A stretch of DNA of 64,000 bases, from positions 124,001-188,000 of the forward strand of contig QPMI01000609.1 in the NCBI GenBank assembly GCA_004431415.1, given 5' to 3'. Source of the stretch: Cyanophora paradoxa (lineage: Eukaryota; Glaucocystophyceae; Cyanophorales; Cyanophoraceae). The notes beneath the pieces were generated by a model. That model was not told where the DNA came from. It was given only the letters and a program-made list of their open reading frames with translations, and ran no database searches. Below, one piece after another: positions 23,938 to 34,557 of the stretch. A program made the position numbers and the translations under genes. Every line of letters begins with the position of its first letter. Position 1 is the first letter of the stretch.

Positions 23938-26400
23938 CTAGCGGCGCCTGCGGGCGGCCATCTCCTCGGCGGTCTGGAGGCTGCGGCGCGCCTCCGCCGC
24001 CTTCTCGTGCCCCGCCCCGAACGCCCGCTCGAAGACCACCGCTGCCACCTCCGCGCGCCCCGCCCCGCCTCAGATCTAGAGGGGAGGGCGGGAGGGGCGG
24101 GCCGGGGCGGGGGCACCTTGAGGAGGGGTACGGCGGCCTCGGGCTGGTCGGCGCGGATGAGCTCGACGGCGAGGTTGCGCATCGCCTGCGCCGTGTTCGG
24201 GTGCTCCGGGCCCAGCGTCGCCGCGTAGATCCGCAGCGCCTCCTCGAACAGCGGCCGCGCCTCCTCTGCCCCGGCCCGCCACGCTCAAGCCGGGGCGGGC
24301 GGCCCGGGCGGGGCGGGGCGGGGCGGGGGCGGCGGACCGTGCTTCTCCTGGCGGCAGAGGAGGACGGCGAGCTCGTTGATGCTCCACGCCGTGTCCCGGT
24401 GCTCCACGCCCCGCGCCGCGACGGTGACGCGGATCGCCTCCTCCAGCAGCGGCCGCGCCTCGCCGTCCCGCCCCATCGCGATCAGCGCCGACGCCAGCTG
24501 CGCCATCGAGCTCGCCGTGTCCAGGTGCTGCGGGCCCAGCCCCGGGTCGTTCAGCCGGATCCTCAGCGCCTCCTGCCGGCGGCGTCGTGTCAGCGCCCGA
24601 GTCCGTTCAGAGGGGCGGGGGGCGGGGGGCGGGGGCGGGCCTGGTGGAAGCCGCGGGCGAGGTCCCACTGGCCGCGGCGGGAGTAGGTGGAGGCGAGGAA
24701 GTGGGCGGCCGTCGCGCACTCGGGGTGCTCGGCGCCCAGCACCCGCATCCGCACCCGCAGCACCTCCTCCAGCACCCGCTGCGCCACCGCCTCCTCCCCC
24801 TGCCCCCCGCCCGCCCGCCCGCCTCAGCCAGCGCCGGCGGCGGCGCGGGGCGCGCGGGGCGGGCGGGGCGGCGGGGCGGGCCTGGAGGGAGTGCATCTCG
24901 CCGAGGAAGAGAAGGGAGGTGAGGGCGTCGGGGTGCTCGGGGCCCAGCGCCGCCGCCTGCACCCGCGCCGCCTCCTCGAAGACCGGCAGCGCCTCCGCGA
25001 AGGCGCCCCCCTGCCGCATCGCCACGCCCAGCCGGTGCAGCGCCGCGCCCCGGCGGCGTCGTGTCAGCGCCCGAGTCCGTTCAGAGGGGGGGGGGGCGGG
25101 GGGGGGGGCGGGCCTGGTGGAAGCCGCGGGCGAGGTCCCACTGGCCGCGGCGGGAGTAGGTGGAGGCGAGGAAGTGGGCGGCCGTCGCGCACTCGGGGTG
25201 CTCGGCGCCCAGCACCCGCATCCGCACCCGCAGCACCTCCTCCAGCACCCGCTGCGCCACCGCCTCCTCCCCCTGCCCCCGGCCCGCCCGTCCGCCTCAG
25301 CCGGGGCCGGCGGCGGCGCGGAGCGCGCGGGGCGGCGGGGCGGGCCTGGAGGGAGTGCATCTCGCCGAGGAAGAGAAGGGAGGTGAGGGCGTCGGGGTGC
25401 TCGGGGCCCAGCGCCGCCGCCTGCACCCGCGCCGCCTCCTCGAAGACCGGCAGCGCCTCCGCGAAGGCGCCCCCCTGCCGCATCGCCACGCCCAGCCGGT
25501 GCAGCGCCGCGCCATCGCCCGGTGCTCCCCCAGCCCGACCGCCGGTACGCCTCCACTGCGCCCTCCTGCGCCCCGCGCCCCGCGTGAGGCGCGCCCGCGC
25601 GGGGCCGGGCGGCCGGGCCGGGGGCGGACCAGCAGGGGCCGGGCGGTGGCGTCGTCGCCGAGGAGCGAGTGGCACTCAGCGAGGCAGACCATCGAGGTCG
25701 CCGTGTCCGGGTGGTCCGACCCCAGCGCCTGCCCCGTGGTCAGCGGGGGCGGCGGCGCGGGGCGGCGCGGGGCGGGGCGGGCGGGCGCACGGCCTCGTGG
25801 GCGCGGAAGGAGTCCTCGAAGAAGGGGACGGCCCCCTCGACGTCGCCGCGGCGCCGCAGCAGGAGCCCTAGCTTGTGCGCCGCCGTCCCCGCGTGCTGCG
25901 TCCCGCCCCACCCGCACTCCTCGTACACCCACAGCGCGTGCTGCCGTCGGCCCGCCCCGTCAGAGAAGCGGCTGCGGCGCGGACTCCGAAGGGCGCACGC
26001 GGAGGAGGCGCTCGGCGGCCTCGTCGTCGCCGAGCAGCGCGCTCGTCTCGGCCTGCCACATCAGCGCCGTCGCCGTGTCCGGGTGGCCCTCCCCCATCGC
26101 CTCCGCGTGCAGCTGCACCGACTCCTGCGTGCCAGACGATGAGCGCAGGGCGAAGGGAGAGGGAAGGGGAAAGGGCGCCGGAGCGACCGACCTCGAAGCA
26201 GGGGTGCGCGGCGGCGTTGTCGCCCGCACGGTTGTAGAGGAGTCCGAGGCGGTGCACCGCCGTCCGCAGCTGCGCGCCCGCCTCCTCCGCGCCCGCGCCC
26301 GCCGCCGCCGCCGCCGCCGCACGCAGCGCGACCACCGCGTCCTGCGCGGCGGCCTCAGGCGGCGCGGCCGGACGGAGGCGGCGGGCCCGGGCCCGGGCGG
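23938..26400 (-). pseudogene. 5'-truncated left copy of the TPR gene
   Basis: The minus-strand exons are nearly identical to 28875-30840. They share the stop (complement at 23938-23940) and the basic C-terminus EEMAARRRR. Homology ends at about 26395, so the mitochondrial-type N-terminus and first three or four exons present in the right copy are missing. An internal tandem duplication of about 474 bp (24578-25050 and 25051-25513) repeats exons with the AALGPEHPDALTSLLFLGEM helix pair and fuses exon edges. A small extra piece of the same gene lies at about 26423-26480. Without a start it is probably not expressed as a full protein. Confidence 0.7.
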
Positions 26401-27730
26401 GCGCGCGGCAAGCTAAGCCCGGGAGGGAAGTGGCGGCGCGGGAGGTCGCACGCGGAGGAGGCGCTCGGAGGCGCAGTGCGAAGGAAAAGGAAACGTCGGG
26501 ACGTCGACCGCTGACGCGTACGCCTCGCGCGCCGCATGCGAGCACTAGTGCGGTGCACGTGTGCGCATGCAGCACGTGTGCGGTCCGATCCCAACCGAAA
26601 CCGGGGAAGCCGCTTCTCAGCCGTGCCCGCATTGGTGCACGTGGTCTCCTGCAGGGGAATGTGTCCTGCAGGTGGTCTCGATCAGCGCGCCGTCCGCGCT
26701 CGATCGCGGCCGACCGCTACATCGATCTCGATACCTCGAGCCTTGATGCGAACGCTGCGAACGATGCGTGAGGCCCTAAAGTGTTGGACTACATCGATAC
26801 CCCCCTCTCTCCCCTCCCCCTCCCCGCCAGCACGCAACATCTAGAACCCCTCGAGCTCTAGTACAGCGGCTTGTACGGCCGCTGAGTGTTGCGGCCGAGC
26901 CTGCACTGGAGCCGATCGCGAGCTTGCTGCCTGGCAGCTCAGCGGCTGCACGCGTACGGTGCACGCGCGCGTGGCCGGACGCGGCTGCGAGCCGGGCCGA
27001 TCGCCGCGGCTGCGCGCCGGGCCGAGCCTGTATTTCAAGGTTGAAGCCTTTAAAGCGGCAGCTCCAGCGGTTCTGTGTCGAGTTGCAATTGTAACCGCGC
27101 GCCCTAGCTATAGGCCTGCAGCTGCAGCTGGGGCCGGGCGGCGCGATATCGATGTGCGTGCGTGTTCATGTTGCCAGCTGCAGTACTAGTTGACGTTGAC
27201 CGGCGGACCGTCGGACGTCGAACACATATATGTAACCGCGCGGCCGCCCGCTTGCCGGCGGGCGGCGGCCGCGGCGCCGCCGCGCGCGCGCGCGGCCGCG
27301 CGCGGCCACACCCGCCGGGCCGGCGCCTGCCCGCGCGTGCACGTGCCATATTAATAATCGCGCGATCTCATGGCATGCGCGCAGTTCTCCGCGGATCCGA
27401 GCTCGAGGCCTAGGGTCGTAATCATGGATTCGAAACAAGCAGCGTGGCCGGGTCGACGTCCGTCCCTCGAATATTCCGAAGTTCTCTGTTGCGAATTTTC
27501 CTCCATATATATAGCTTTATATATAGCAAGCGCTAGCTCAGACTCGAATTAACTCCTAGGCTCGCGCGATCATGATTAGCTCGTTCGTACAAGGAATCCG
27601 ATATGATCCGATGATCATGATCATGACGTCGACTTCTCTAGCTATATGTAAATCCGAGCCTCTAGATCTACGTTTATATATATGTTTATGTGCATCGTGC
27701 TTGCAATTGATCTGACCCTTAAGGCGTGCG
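26400..27730. other. Unique spacer between the two duplicate units
   Basis: No gene is supported. The stretch is rich in CTGCAG, GCGCGC, TGATCA and TATATA words and holds one small TPR-gene fragment near 26423-26480. Confidence 0.4.
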
Positions 27731-27732
27731 GC

Positions 27733-28676
27733 AGTGCAACAAGCGCAGCACCGAGTTCACGATCAAGATCTAGAACCCAAGGAACGCGATCGCGAGGATC
27801 CGGAACTAGAGATGAGCAATGACCCGCCGCTAATCGATCGCGAGGTTCGCGCTGCAAGTCGCGCGCGCGTCGAGGTCTTCAATGTTCGATCCGTGTTCGA
27901 ATTCGTATTCTGACAGCAAGAGCGGCGCGCGCAGGAAATCGAAGAACAGGACGTTGGCGCTGCGCATGCAGCTGGTGTCGTGCCCGATCGCGATCGAAAT
28001 CGCGACGGGCCCGCGGCATCTGGGCATGCCTCGAGCTCGAGCTCCGGCCTGCGTCTGGTACGCTTTGATCGCGCTCGCGCCGCGCGCTCGCACTCGGACG
28101 TTTTAAATTTAATTTCCAAATCCTCGTGCGCAGCGTTCGAGTGTGCATGTTGACGTTGCCAGAGCGGAAGTTGAGGGCGTGCACGTTCAGCTCGGAGAAG
28201 TGACCATGGATGCCGAGGGACTTGAGCGCGCGATAGGCACCTGCAGACACGCTATCGACGTGGCGGGACAGAAATTCTCGGAGGACACGAAGCTCGCCGC
28301 CGACACCTGCAGACACGCTGTCGACGTGGCGGGACAGAAATTCTCGGAGGGCACGAAGCTCGCCGCCGACACCTGCAGACACGCTGTCGACGTCTGCAAC
28401 CACGCCCTCAGAATTTTCTGGCGGATCGCCCTATCAATGGTGCGTACGCGATCCGCGGCCGTTAATATATATCGCAATGCCTCGCAATCGGTGCCGTTTC
28501 TGGCTTAAGCTTGTATATAATTATAGAACTCATGATCAATGTTTAATTGTACACCTGAACAGATTTTGGCATTTGCGTTTGTCGTGGTCATGATCATGAT
28601 CATCATCATGGCCTCGATGGGGTCTGCGATCCCCTCGCTGGCGCTGTGGCACTTCCCAGACACCCCGCCCTCGTGA
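27733..28676 (+). CDS. Tail-anchored protein with 22-residue amphipathic repeats (right copy)
   Basis: Four pieces join in phase: an acidic and basic lead (KERDREDPELEMSNDPPLID, about 27777-27836, then REVRAASRARVE); EIEEQDVGAAHAAGVV and a Ser run (about 27934-28058); a 306-nt exon 28134-28439; and a last exon 28563-28676. The 306-nt exon begins RSSVHVDVARAE and holds three tandem 66-nt units encoding CRHAVDVAGQKFSEGTKLAA-type 22-mers, an amphipathic helix pattern. The last exon gives one strong membrane helix (ILAFAFVVVMIMIIIMA) close to the C-terminus. Layout resembles tail-anchored proteins such as SNAREs, but I see no clear SNARE layer pattern. It converges on the TPR gene, with 198 bp between stops. 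The start codon is uncertain; ATG 27822 is one candidate. Confidence 0.55.
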
Positions 28677-28874
28677 TCGCGCTTCTATATGTAGCTACCG
28701 TGCTCGAGCTTGCGAAAACAATTGATCGAGCTCAATCTTTGCCTCTTCAGGAGAAAAGAACGCAGGGCCCCGCGACCGAGCGCGGTGGGCTGCGAGATGG
28801 GGGCGGATAGAAGCTCGTTCGCGGGGAGAGGAACGCAGGGCGCCGCATTCGAGGGCGGCGCCGGCGGGCTGCAG

Positions 28875-31247
28875 CTAGCGGCGCCTGCGGGCGGCCATCT
28901 CCTCGGCGGTCTGGAGGCTGCGGCGCGCCTCCGCCGCCTTCTCGTGCCCCGCCCCGAACGCCCGCTCGAAGACCACCGCCGCCACCTCCGCGCGCCCCGC
29001 CCCGCCTCAGATCTAGAGGGGAGGGCGGGAGGGGCGGGGCGGGGGCACCTTGAGGAGGGGTACGGCGGCCTCGGGCTGGTCGGCGCGGATGAGCTCGACG
29101 GCGAGGTTGCGCATCGCCTGCGCCGTGTTTGGGTGCTCCGGGCCCAGCGTCGCCGCGTAGATCCGCAGCGCCTCCTCGAATAGCGGCCGCGCCTCCTCTG
29201 CCCCGGCCCGCCACGCTCGGGCCGAGCCGGGCCGGGCGGGGGCGGGCGGGGCGGGGCGGGGGCGGCGGACCGTGCTTCTCCTGGCGGCAGAGGAGGACGG
29301 CGAGCTCGTTGATGCTCCACGCCGTGTCCCGGTGCTCCACGCCCCGCGCCGCGACGGTCACGCGGATCGCCTCCTCCAGCAGCGGCCGCGCCTCGCCGTC
29401 CCGCCCCATCGCGATCAGCGCCGACGCCAGCTGCGCCATCGAGCTCGCCGTGTCCAGGTGCTGCGGGCCCAGCCCCGGGTCGTTCAGCCGGATCCGCAGC
29501 GCCTCCTGCCGGCGGCGTCGCGTCAGCGCCCGAGTTCGTTCAGAGGGGCGGGGGGCGGGCCTGGTGGAAGCCGCGGGCGAGGTCCCACTGGCCGCGGCGG
29601 GAGTAGGTGGAGGCGAGGAAGTGGGCGGCCGTCGCGCACTCGGGGTGCTCGGCGCCCAGCACCCGCATCCGCACCCGCAGCACCTCCTCCAGCACCCGCT
29701 GCGCCACCGCCTCCTCCCCCTGCCCCCCGCCCGCCCGCCCGCCTCAGCCAGCGCCGGCGGCGGCGCGGGGCGCGCGGGCGGGCGGGGCGGCGGGGCGGGC
29801 CTGGAGGGAGTGCATCTCGCCGAGGAAGAGAAGGGAGGTGAGGGCGTCGGGGTGCTCGGGGCCCAGCGCCGCCGCCTGCACCCGCGCCGCCTCCTCGAAG
29901 ACCGGCAGCGCCTCCGCGAAGGCGCCCCCCTGCCGCATCGCCACGCCCAGCCGGTGCAGCGCCGCGCCCATCGCCCGGTGCTCCCCCCAGCCCGACCGCC
30001 GGTACGCCTCCACTGCGCCCTCCTGCGCCCCGCGCCCCGCGTGAGGCGCGCCCGCGCGGGGCCGGGCGGCCGGGCCGGGGCGGACCAGCAGGGGCGGGCG
30101 GTGGCGTCGTCGCCGAGGAGCGAGTGGCACTCAGCGAGGCAGACCATCGAGGTCGCCGTGTCCGGGTGGTCCGACCCAGCGCCTGCCCCGTGGTCAGCGG
30201 GGGCGGCGGCGCGGGGCGGCGCGGGGCGGGGCGGGCGGGCGCACGGCCTCGTGGGCGCGGAAGGAGTCCTCGAAGAAGGGGACGGCCCCCTCGACGTCGC
30301 CGCGGCGCCGCAGCAGGAGCCCCAGCTTGTGCGCCGCCGTCCCCGCGTGCTGCGTCCCGCCCCACCCGCACTCCTCGTACACCCACAGCGCGTGCTGCCG
30401 TCGGCCCGACCCGTCAGAGAAGCGGAGGGAAGCGGCGGCGCGGGAGGTCGCACGCGGAGGAGGCGCTCGGCGGCCTCGTCGTCGCCGAGCAGCGCGCTCG
30501 TCTCGGCCTGCCACATCAGCGCCGTCGCCGTGTCCGGGTGGCCCTCCCCCATCGCCTCCGCGTGCAGCTGCACCGACTCCTGCGTGCCAGACGATGGGCG
30601 CAGGGCGGAGGAAAGGCAAGGGGGAAGGGGCCGCCGACCTCGAAGCAGGGGTGCGCGGCGGCGTTGTCCCCGGCGCGGTTGTAGAGGAGGCCGAGGCGGT
30701 GCACCGCCGTCCGCAGCTGCGCGCCCGCCTCCTCCGCCCCCGCGCCCGCGCCCGCCGCCGCCGCCGCCGCACGCAGCGCGACCACCGCGTCCTGCGCGGC
30801 GGCCTCAGGCGGCGCGGCCGGACGGAGGCGGCGGGCCCGGGCGCGCGCGCGCGCGCCTCGAGGAGGAGGCGGGCCGCGGGGTCGTTCCCGAGGGCAGAGA
30901 GCGCCTCGCTCAGGTTCACCTGAGCCCCGAGCCGCTCAGCGGCGCGCGGGCGGCGGGCGGCGGTCGAGGGCGCGGGCGGAGACCATGGCGACGGCGGTCT
31001 CGGCGTGCTCTGGCCCCAGCGCCTCCTTGAGGACGCGCACGGCCTCCTCGAGGCGCTCCCACGCGCCCTGCGCGTCGCCCTGCCGCAGCAGCAGCGTCCC
31101 CAGCCTGTTCATCGCCCGCGCCGCCTCCGGCCGCTCCGCCCAGCCCGCCTCGGCGTACACGGACAGGGCATCCTCCAGCAGCGGCCGCGCCGCCACCCCT
31201 GCGGTGCGCGCGCCCTCGGCATGCCGCGAGGTGCGGATCGGCGGGGG

Positions 31248-31281
<34 letters not shown>

Positions 31282-32048
31282 CGTTGCCGAGCAGCGCGTG
31301 AGCCTCCGCGAGGCAGGCCATAGCCGTGGCGGTCTCCGGGTCGTGCGGCCTGAGGCGCGCGCGCAGCCCGACAACCTTCTCGAGCATCGGGAGGGCCTGC
31401 TGCAGCGCCCGCTCGTGGGGCCTGCCCTCCAGCAGCCCGAGGAAGTGGGCCGCTACGAGCACGTGCGGGTGTCCCTCCCGTCCCGCGCCGCTCGCGGCCC
31501 GGAGGGCGCGCTGCGGGGCGGCGGTCGGGCGCGGGTCGGGAGGCTGCGCGGGCGGTCGGCGGCGCGGGGGGCACCTCGAAGTACTTCTTGGCGGATTCCG
31601 TCCGCCCAACCAGGTACATTAGGAAGCCCAGAGTGCCGAAGAAGCGGCTCAGGCTCGAGCGCGCGCCGCCCAGTAACGAGCGCTGCGCGGCTGCGACGCC
31701 GCTGGTCTCGGCGGCGGGGGGCTCGGGCTCCTCTGCACTATTGCGGGGCGGAAGCTGCGGTATCGCTACTGTCGTCTGCGTCGGTTCTGCGGCCGTCTGC
31801 GGCGCCGCTGATGTTTGATGCCGCCGCGCAGCACCAAATTGCGCGAGGCCGCTCGAGGGCGAGCCTCTGCGCCAAAGACTAGCACGAAGTGCATGCTTGT
31901 TGGATTCACATCGAGCCGGTCGCAGCGGCAGGAGCGTGGATGACGAGAGGAGCGACCGCTGAGCGACGAGACCTCGAAACGCGAGCCGGCCGGGCTGTCG
32001 CCTGAAGGTCGCGGAGCTCGCCGCCGCCGCAGCCCGCATGCCGAACAT
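28875..32048 (-). CDS. Mitochondrial-type kinesin-light-chain-like TPR protein
   Basis: About 12 exons are seen. Exon 1 (32048-31575) starts MFGMRAAAAASSATFRRQPG and continues Arg/Ser/Ala-rich without acids, as mitochondrial presequences do, then has a short hydrophobic stretch (FFGTLGFLMYLVG). The rest is a chain of about 42-residue TPR pairs of the kinesin-light-chain/nephrocystin type: LKEALGPEHAETAVAMVS, ALGSDHPDTATSMVCLAECH, AALGPEHPDALTSLLFLGEM, MRVLGAEHPECATAAHFLAS and ATLGPEHPNTAQAMRNLAVE. The C-terminus is EEMAARRRR with the stop complement at 28875. Such repeats bind protein partners; the partner is unknown. The gene is head-to-head with the RING-YEATS gene. A plastid rather than mitochondrial destination cannot be excluded. 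Confidence 0.75.
31249..31278. repeat. G30 run (C30 on the coding strand) in a TPR-gene intron
   Basis: Thirty consecutive G lie in the intron that follows the HALLGNG exon of the minus-strand TPR gene. On the coding strand this is a pure C tract soon after the donor. Confidence 0.9.
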
Positions 32049-32415
32049 CGCGCCGCCGCGGCTCTTCGCAGGCCCTCAGCGCGCGGTCTTTTCGCTTCGC
32101 TGCTTCGCTGAAGGTCAAATGGGGCGCACTGAACTTTTCCAGTCGCGCAAGGCGGTCCGAGCGCGCGGCAGGGCCAGGAGAGCCCGCGCTCGCACGCAGC
32201 TCGCTGCGAAGGGGGGGTAGGACCACCAGGAGGGCTGGGTTCAGACACACACGAAGCTCATAGCTGTAGGCGCCCCGGAAGCCAGGCGTACGCCAGAAGC
32301 TCCCAGATCGTGCACCAAATCACCTTGATCGGCTCCAAGCGCGCGGCTGCAGCTGGCTTGAGATCTTGAAGTCTCTGCAGCTGCGAAGACCGGGTCGGGA
32401 ACGGCGAGCCCGCCG
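32049..32415. promoter_or_regulatory. Shared head-to-head promoter region (TPR gene / RING-YEATS gene)
   Basis: Only 367 bp separate the two divergent start codons, so both promoters must lie here or within the genes. No TATA box is apparent. Direct words such as CTTCGCTGCTTCGCT occur near 32094. Assignment rests on gene orientation. Confidence 0.4.
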
Positions 32416-34207
32416 ATGCAGGCCGAGGACGCAGAGGCGGGGGAGTTTGATTGCCCCATCTGCGCCTCGGTCCTTGTCGGAGTATGCACTCTGCCTTGCA
32501 AGCACAGCTTCTGCAGCAGCTGCATCGCGCGGCATGCATCGCGAAGAGCCCTGAGCCAGGAATTCTCGTGCCCGGTTCGTGCTTACTCTGCTTCGCTCAA
32601 CGGCGCCTGCCGCAATGCGCGATGCTCGCCGCCTAGCCTGGCACGCTGCAGCTGCAGCGCTAGCGCTCACATGCATGCTGGCGTTCGCTGCAGATGTGCA
32701 GGGCCGTGCACTCTCGTGCGGCCCTGCAGAACAGGGACGAGGGGCTGGAGGCGCGGATTGCGCGCTCCAGGCCGCAGGAATACGAGGCGCGCGTGGAAGA
32801 GGCAGCGGAGGAAGAGCGGCGACAGCAGCGGCTCCGCGAACGAACGCAGACCCTTCTCCTGCAGGTTCAAGTGCTCCTGCGCGCGCGAGGAGTCGCCCTG
32901 ACCATCTTTCGTGCGCCGCGCAGGTTGGCAACTTTCACCAGATGCTCCCTCAGGGCCAGGGGACGCCAGGAAACGTGCACCAGGTGCCTTCCTCCGCCTT
33001 TCCGACACCTGCGCACTATGACCTCACGCTCGCCCTGCGCAGTGGGCCTGCTTCGTGCGCCTCAGCGACGGACCGCACGGCATCCCTGACGAGCGCGTCC
33101 CCGACTACATCGCGCGGGTGCGGACCGCCGCCCTGCGCATGTGCCCGTGCATGCGCGCGCGCGCGCACCCCGACCCGGACCTGATCTTAAGGCGGAACGC
33201 ATGCGCGCCCCTCAGGTGGACTTTCTCCTGCACCCGACCTTCCGGCAGCGCCTCGTCTCCCTCTCCGATCCCCCCTTCGTCGTCCAGCGCGTGCGCGTAC
33301 ACGTACCCCTCCTGCCCGGCCCGCGCCCGCCCGCGCCGCCTCTCGATCCCTATAGATCCTCATATACGCCACGGCCGCAGGTCGGCTGGGGGTACTTCAG
33401 CATCCCGATCACGGTGCACTTCGCGCCGCGGTGGCGCATGCCCCCGGCGCGCTACGTCCACACCCTCTCCTTCGACGGGGAGGGATCCCTCGCCGAGTAC
33501 GAGGCGCGTACCCCCCCCCCGGCGCAGCTCTTCCTTTCCTTCTTAACCGTATCTAACATTCTTCTCCGTCAACAGGTTGAGTTCGTCGAGCCGGAGGAGG
33601 GGGAGGGAGAGCGGGCGGCGGCAGCGGCGGCGGCGGGCGAGGACGTGGGGGCGGCCGCGGCCGCGCACGCAAGCGACAGGGCCGACGAGGGCGCGGGCGC
33701 GGGCGGCGCTGCGGGCGGCGCTGGGGACTCGCCTGAGGGGCCCCGAGCGGTTCGTCCGGACCTCGGCCCAAGGCCGCGCCGCCGCGCCGGGCCAGGCTCG
33801 ATCTGAGCCCGAGCCCGACAGGCCCGGCGGAGCGGTCGCGGGCGGGGCGATTCCGGCGGCTCGCGGGAAGAGGACCTCGCGCCGGTGCGCGTGCATTCGC
33901 GCTCAAGCTAGCTAGCGCTGTGCCCAGCTTGCAATAACTAGCTCTAGCTCTAGCGCTAGCACGTGCCAAAGCTCTCGTAGCTATAGCCGCGGGCCAGGGC
34001 CGCCGCACGCCTGATCCGCTCGCCGCGCAGGCCGAGCGGCGCGTGCCGGAGCGCGAGATCTCCCTGGCGTCCGACGTCGACGTCGACACTAGTACTCACG
34101 TCGACATCGACCCGGGCGCGGGACCTCCGGGCGCGGCGCCTGGCGCCGGCGGCGACGCCGACGAGGATGGAGGCGGGCGGGGCACGCCCCGGCGCCGCGT
34201 GTCGTAG
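32416..34207 (+). CDS. RING-finger and YEATS-domain fusion protein
   Basis: Exons: 32416-32574, 32694-32864, 32924-32983, 33043-33117, 33216-33290, about 33373-33503, 33575-about 33750, and a last exon from about 34031 to TAG 34207. All joins keep frame. Residues 13-55 form a C3HC4 RING (Cys13, Cys16, Cys28, His30, Cys33, Cys36, Cys52, Cys55; the last pair spans intron 1), so E3 ubiquitin-ligase activity is expected. A charged helix follows (EEAAEEERRQQRLRERTQ). Then comes a YEATS fold: HQWACFVRLSDG, FLLHPTFRQRLVSLSDPPF, GWGYFSIPITVHF and AEYEVEFVEPEE match in order the WTVFVRG, LHPSF..PPFEV, GWGEFEIPI and YDEIVF.EP signatures. YEATS domains read acetyl- or crotonyl-lysine on histones. An acidic, Ala-rich tail ends DADEDGGGRGTPRRRVS. 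The sixth intron uses a GC donor (33504). A nuclear chromatin role is inferred. Confidence 0.85.
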
Positions 34208-34557
34208 CGGGTTGTAGCCTAGTAGTAGTTCCATTGGCTACACTCGGATCAAATTTGGCTGAGGGGTACAGTGCGCCAGAAAAAACGGTAGGCAGGACCC
34301 ACTGCGAACAGCACATTCTAGCAAGGGCCGAGCATCCAAACGCGCCGGGGACGCTAGCTGCAGCTTCTGCACCGGCCCTAGCCGTCCAGAAGTCGCGCTC
34401 TTCGGCCATGGCCACGATGAGCCGCGCGAGCCAGCAGCTCGCGTTCCGAGGTGCGCAGCAGCATCTCCCCCTCCTGTTCGGGCAGTCGTAGCACCCGAGT
34501 GCCCCTCGCGAAGTGCTGCGGCGTTCGTGTCGCCCGCTAATGTTAACGTTCGCTTTC

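Noticed and set aside
28134-28439. The 22-residue repeats as a minus-strand protein
   Set aside because: A minus frame is open, but only the plus strand joins in phase across three introns to a membrane helix and stop.
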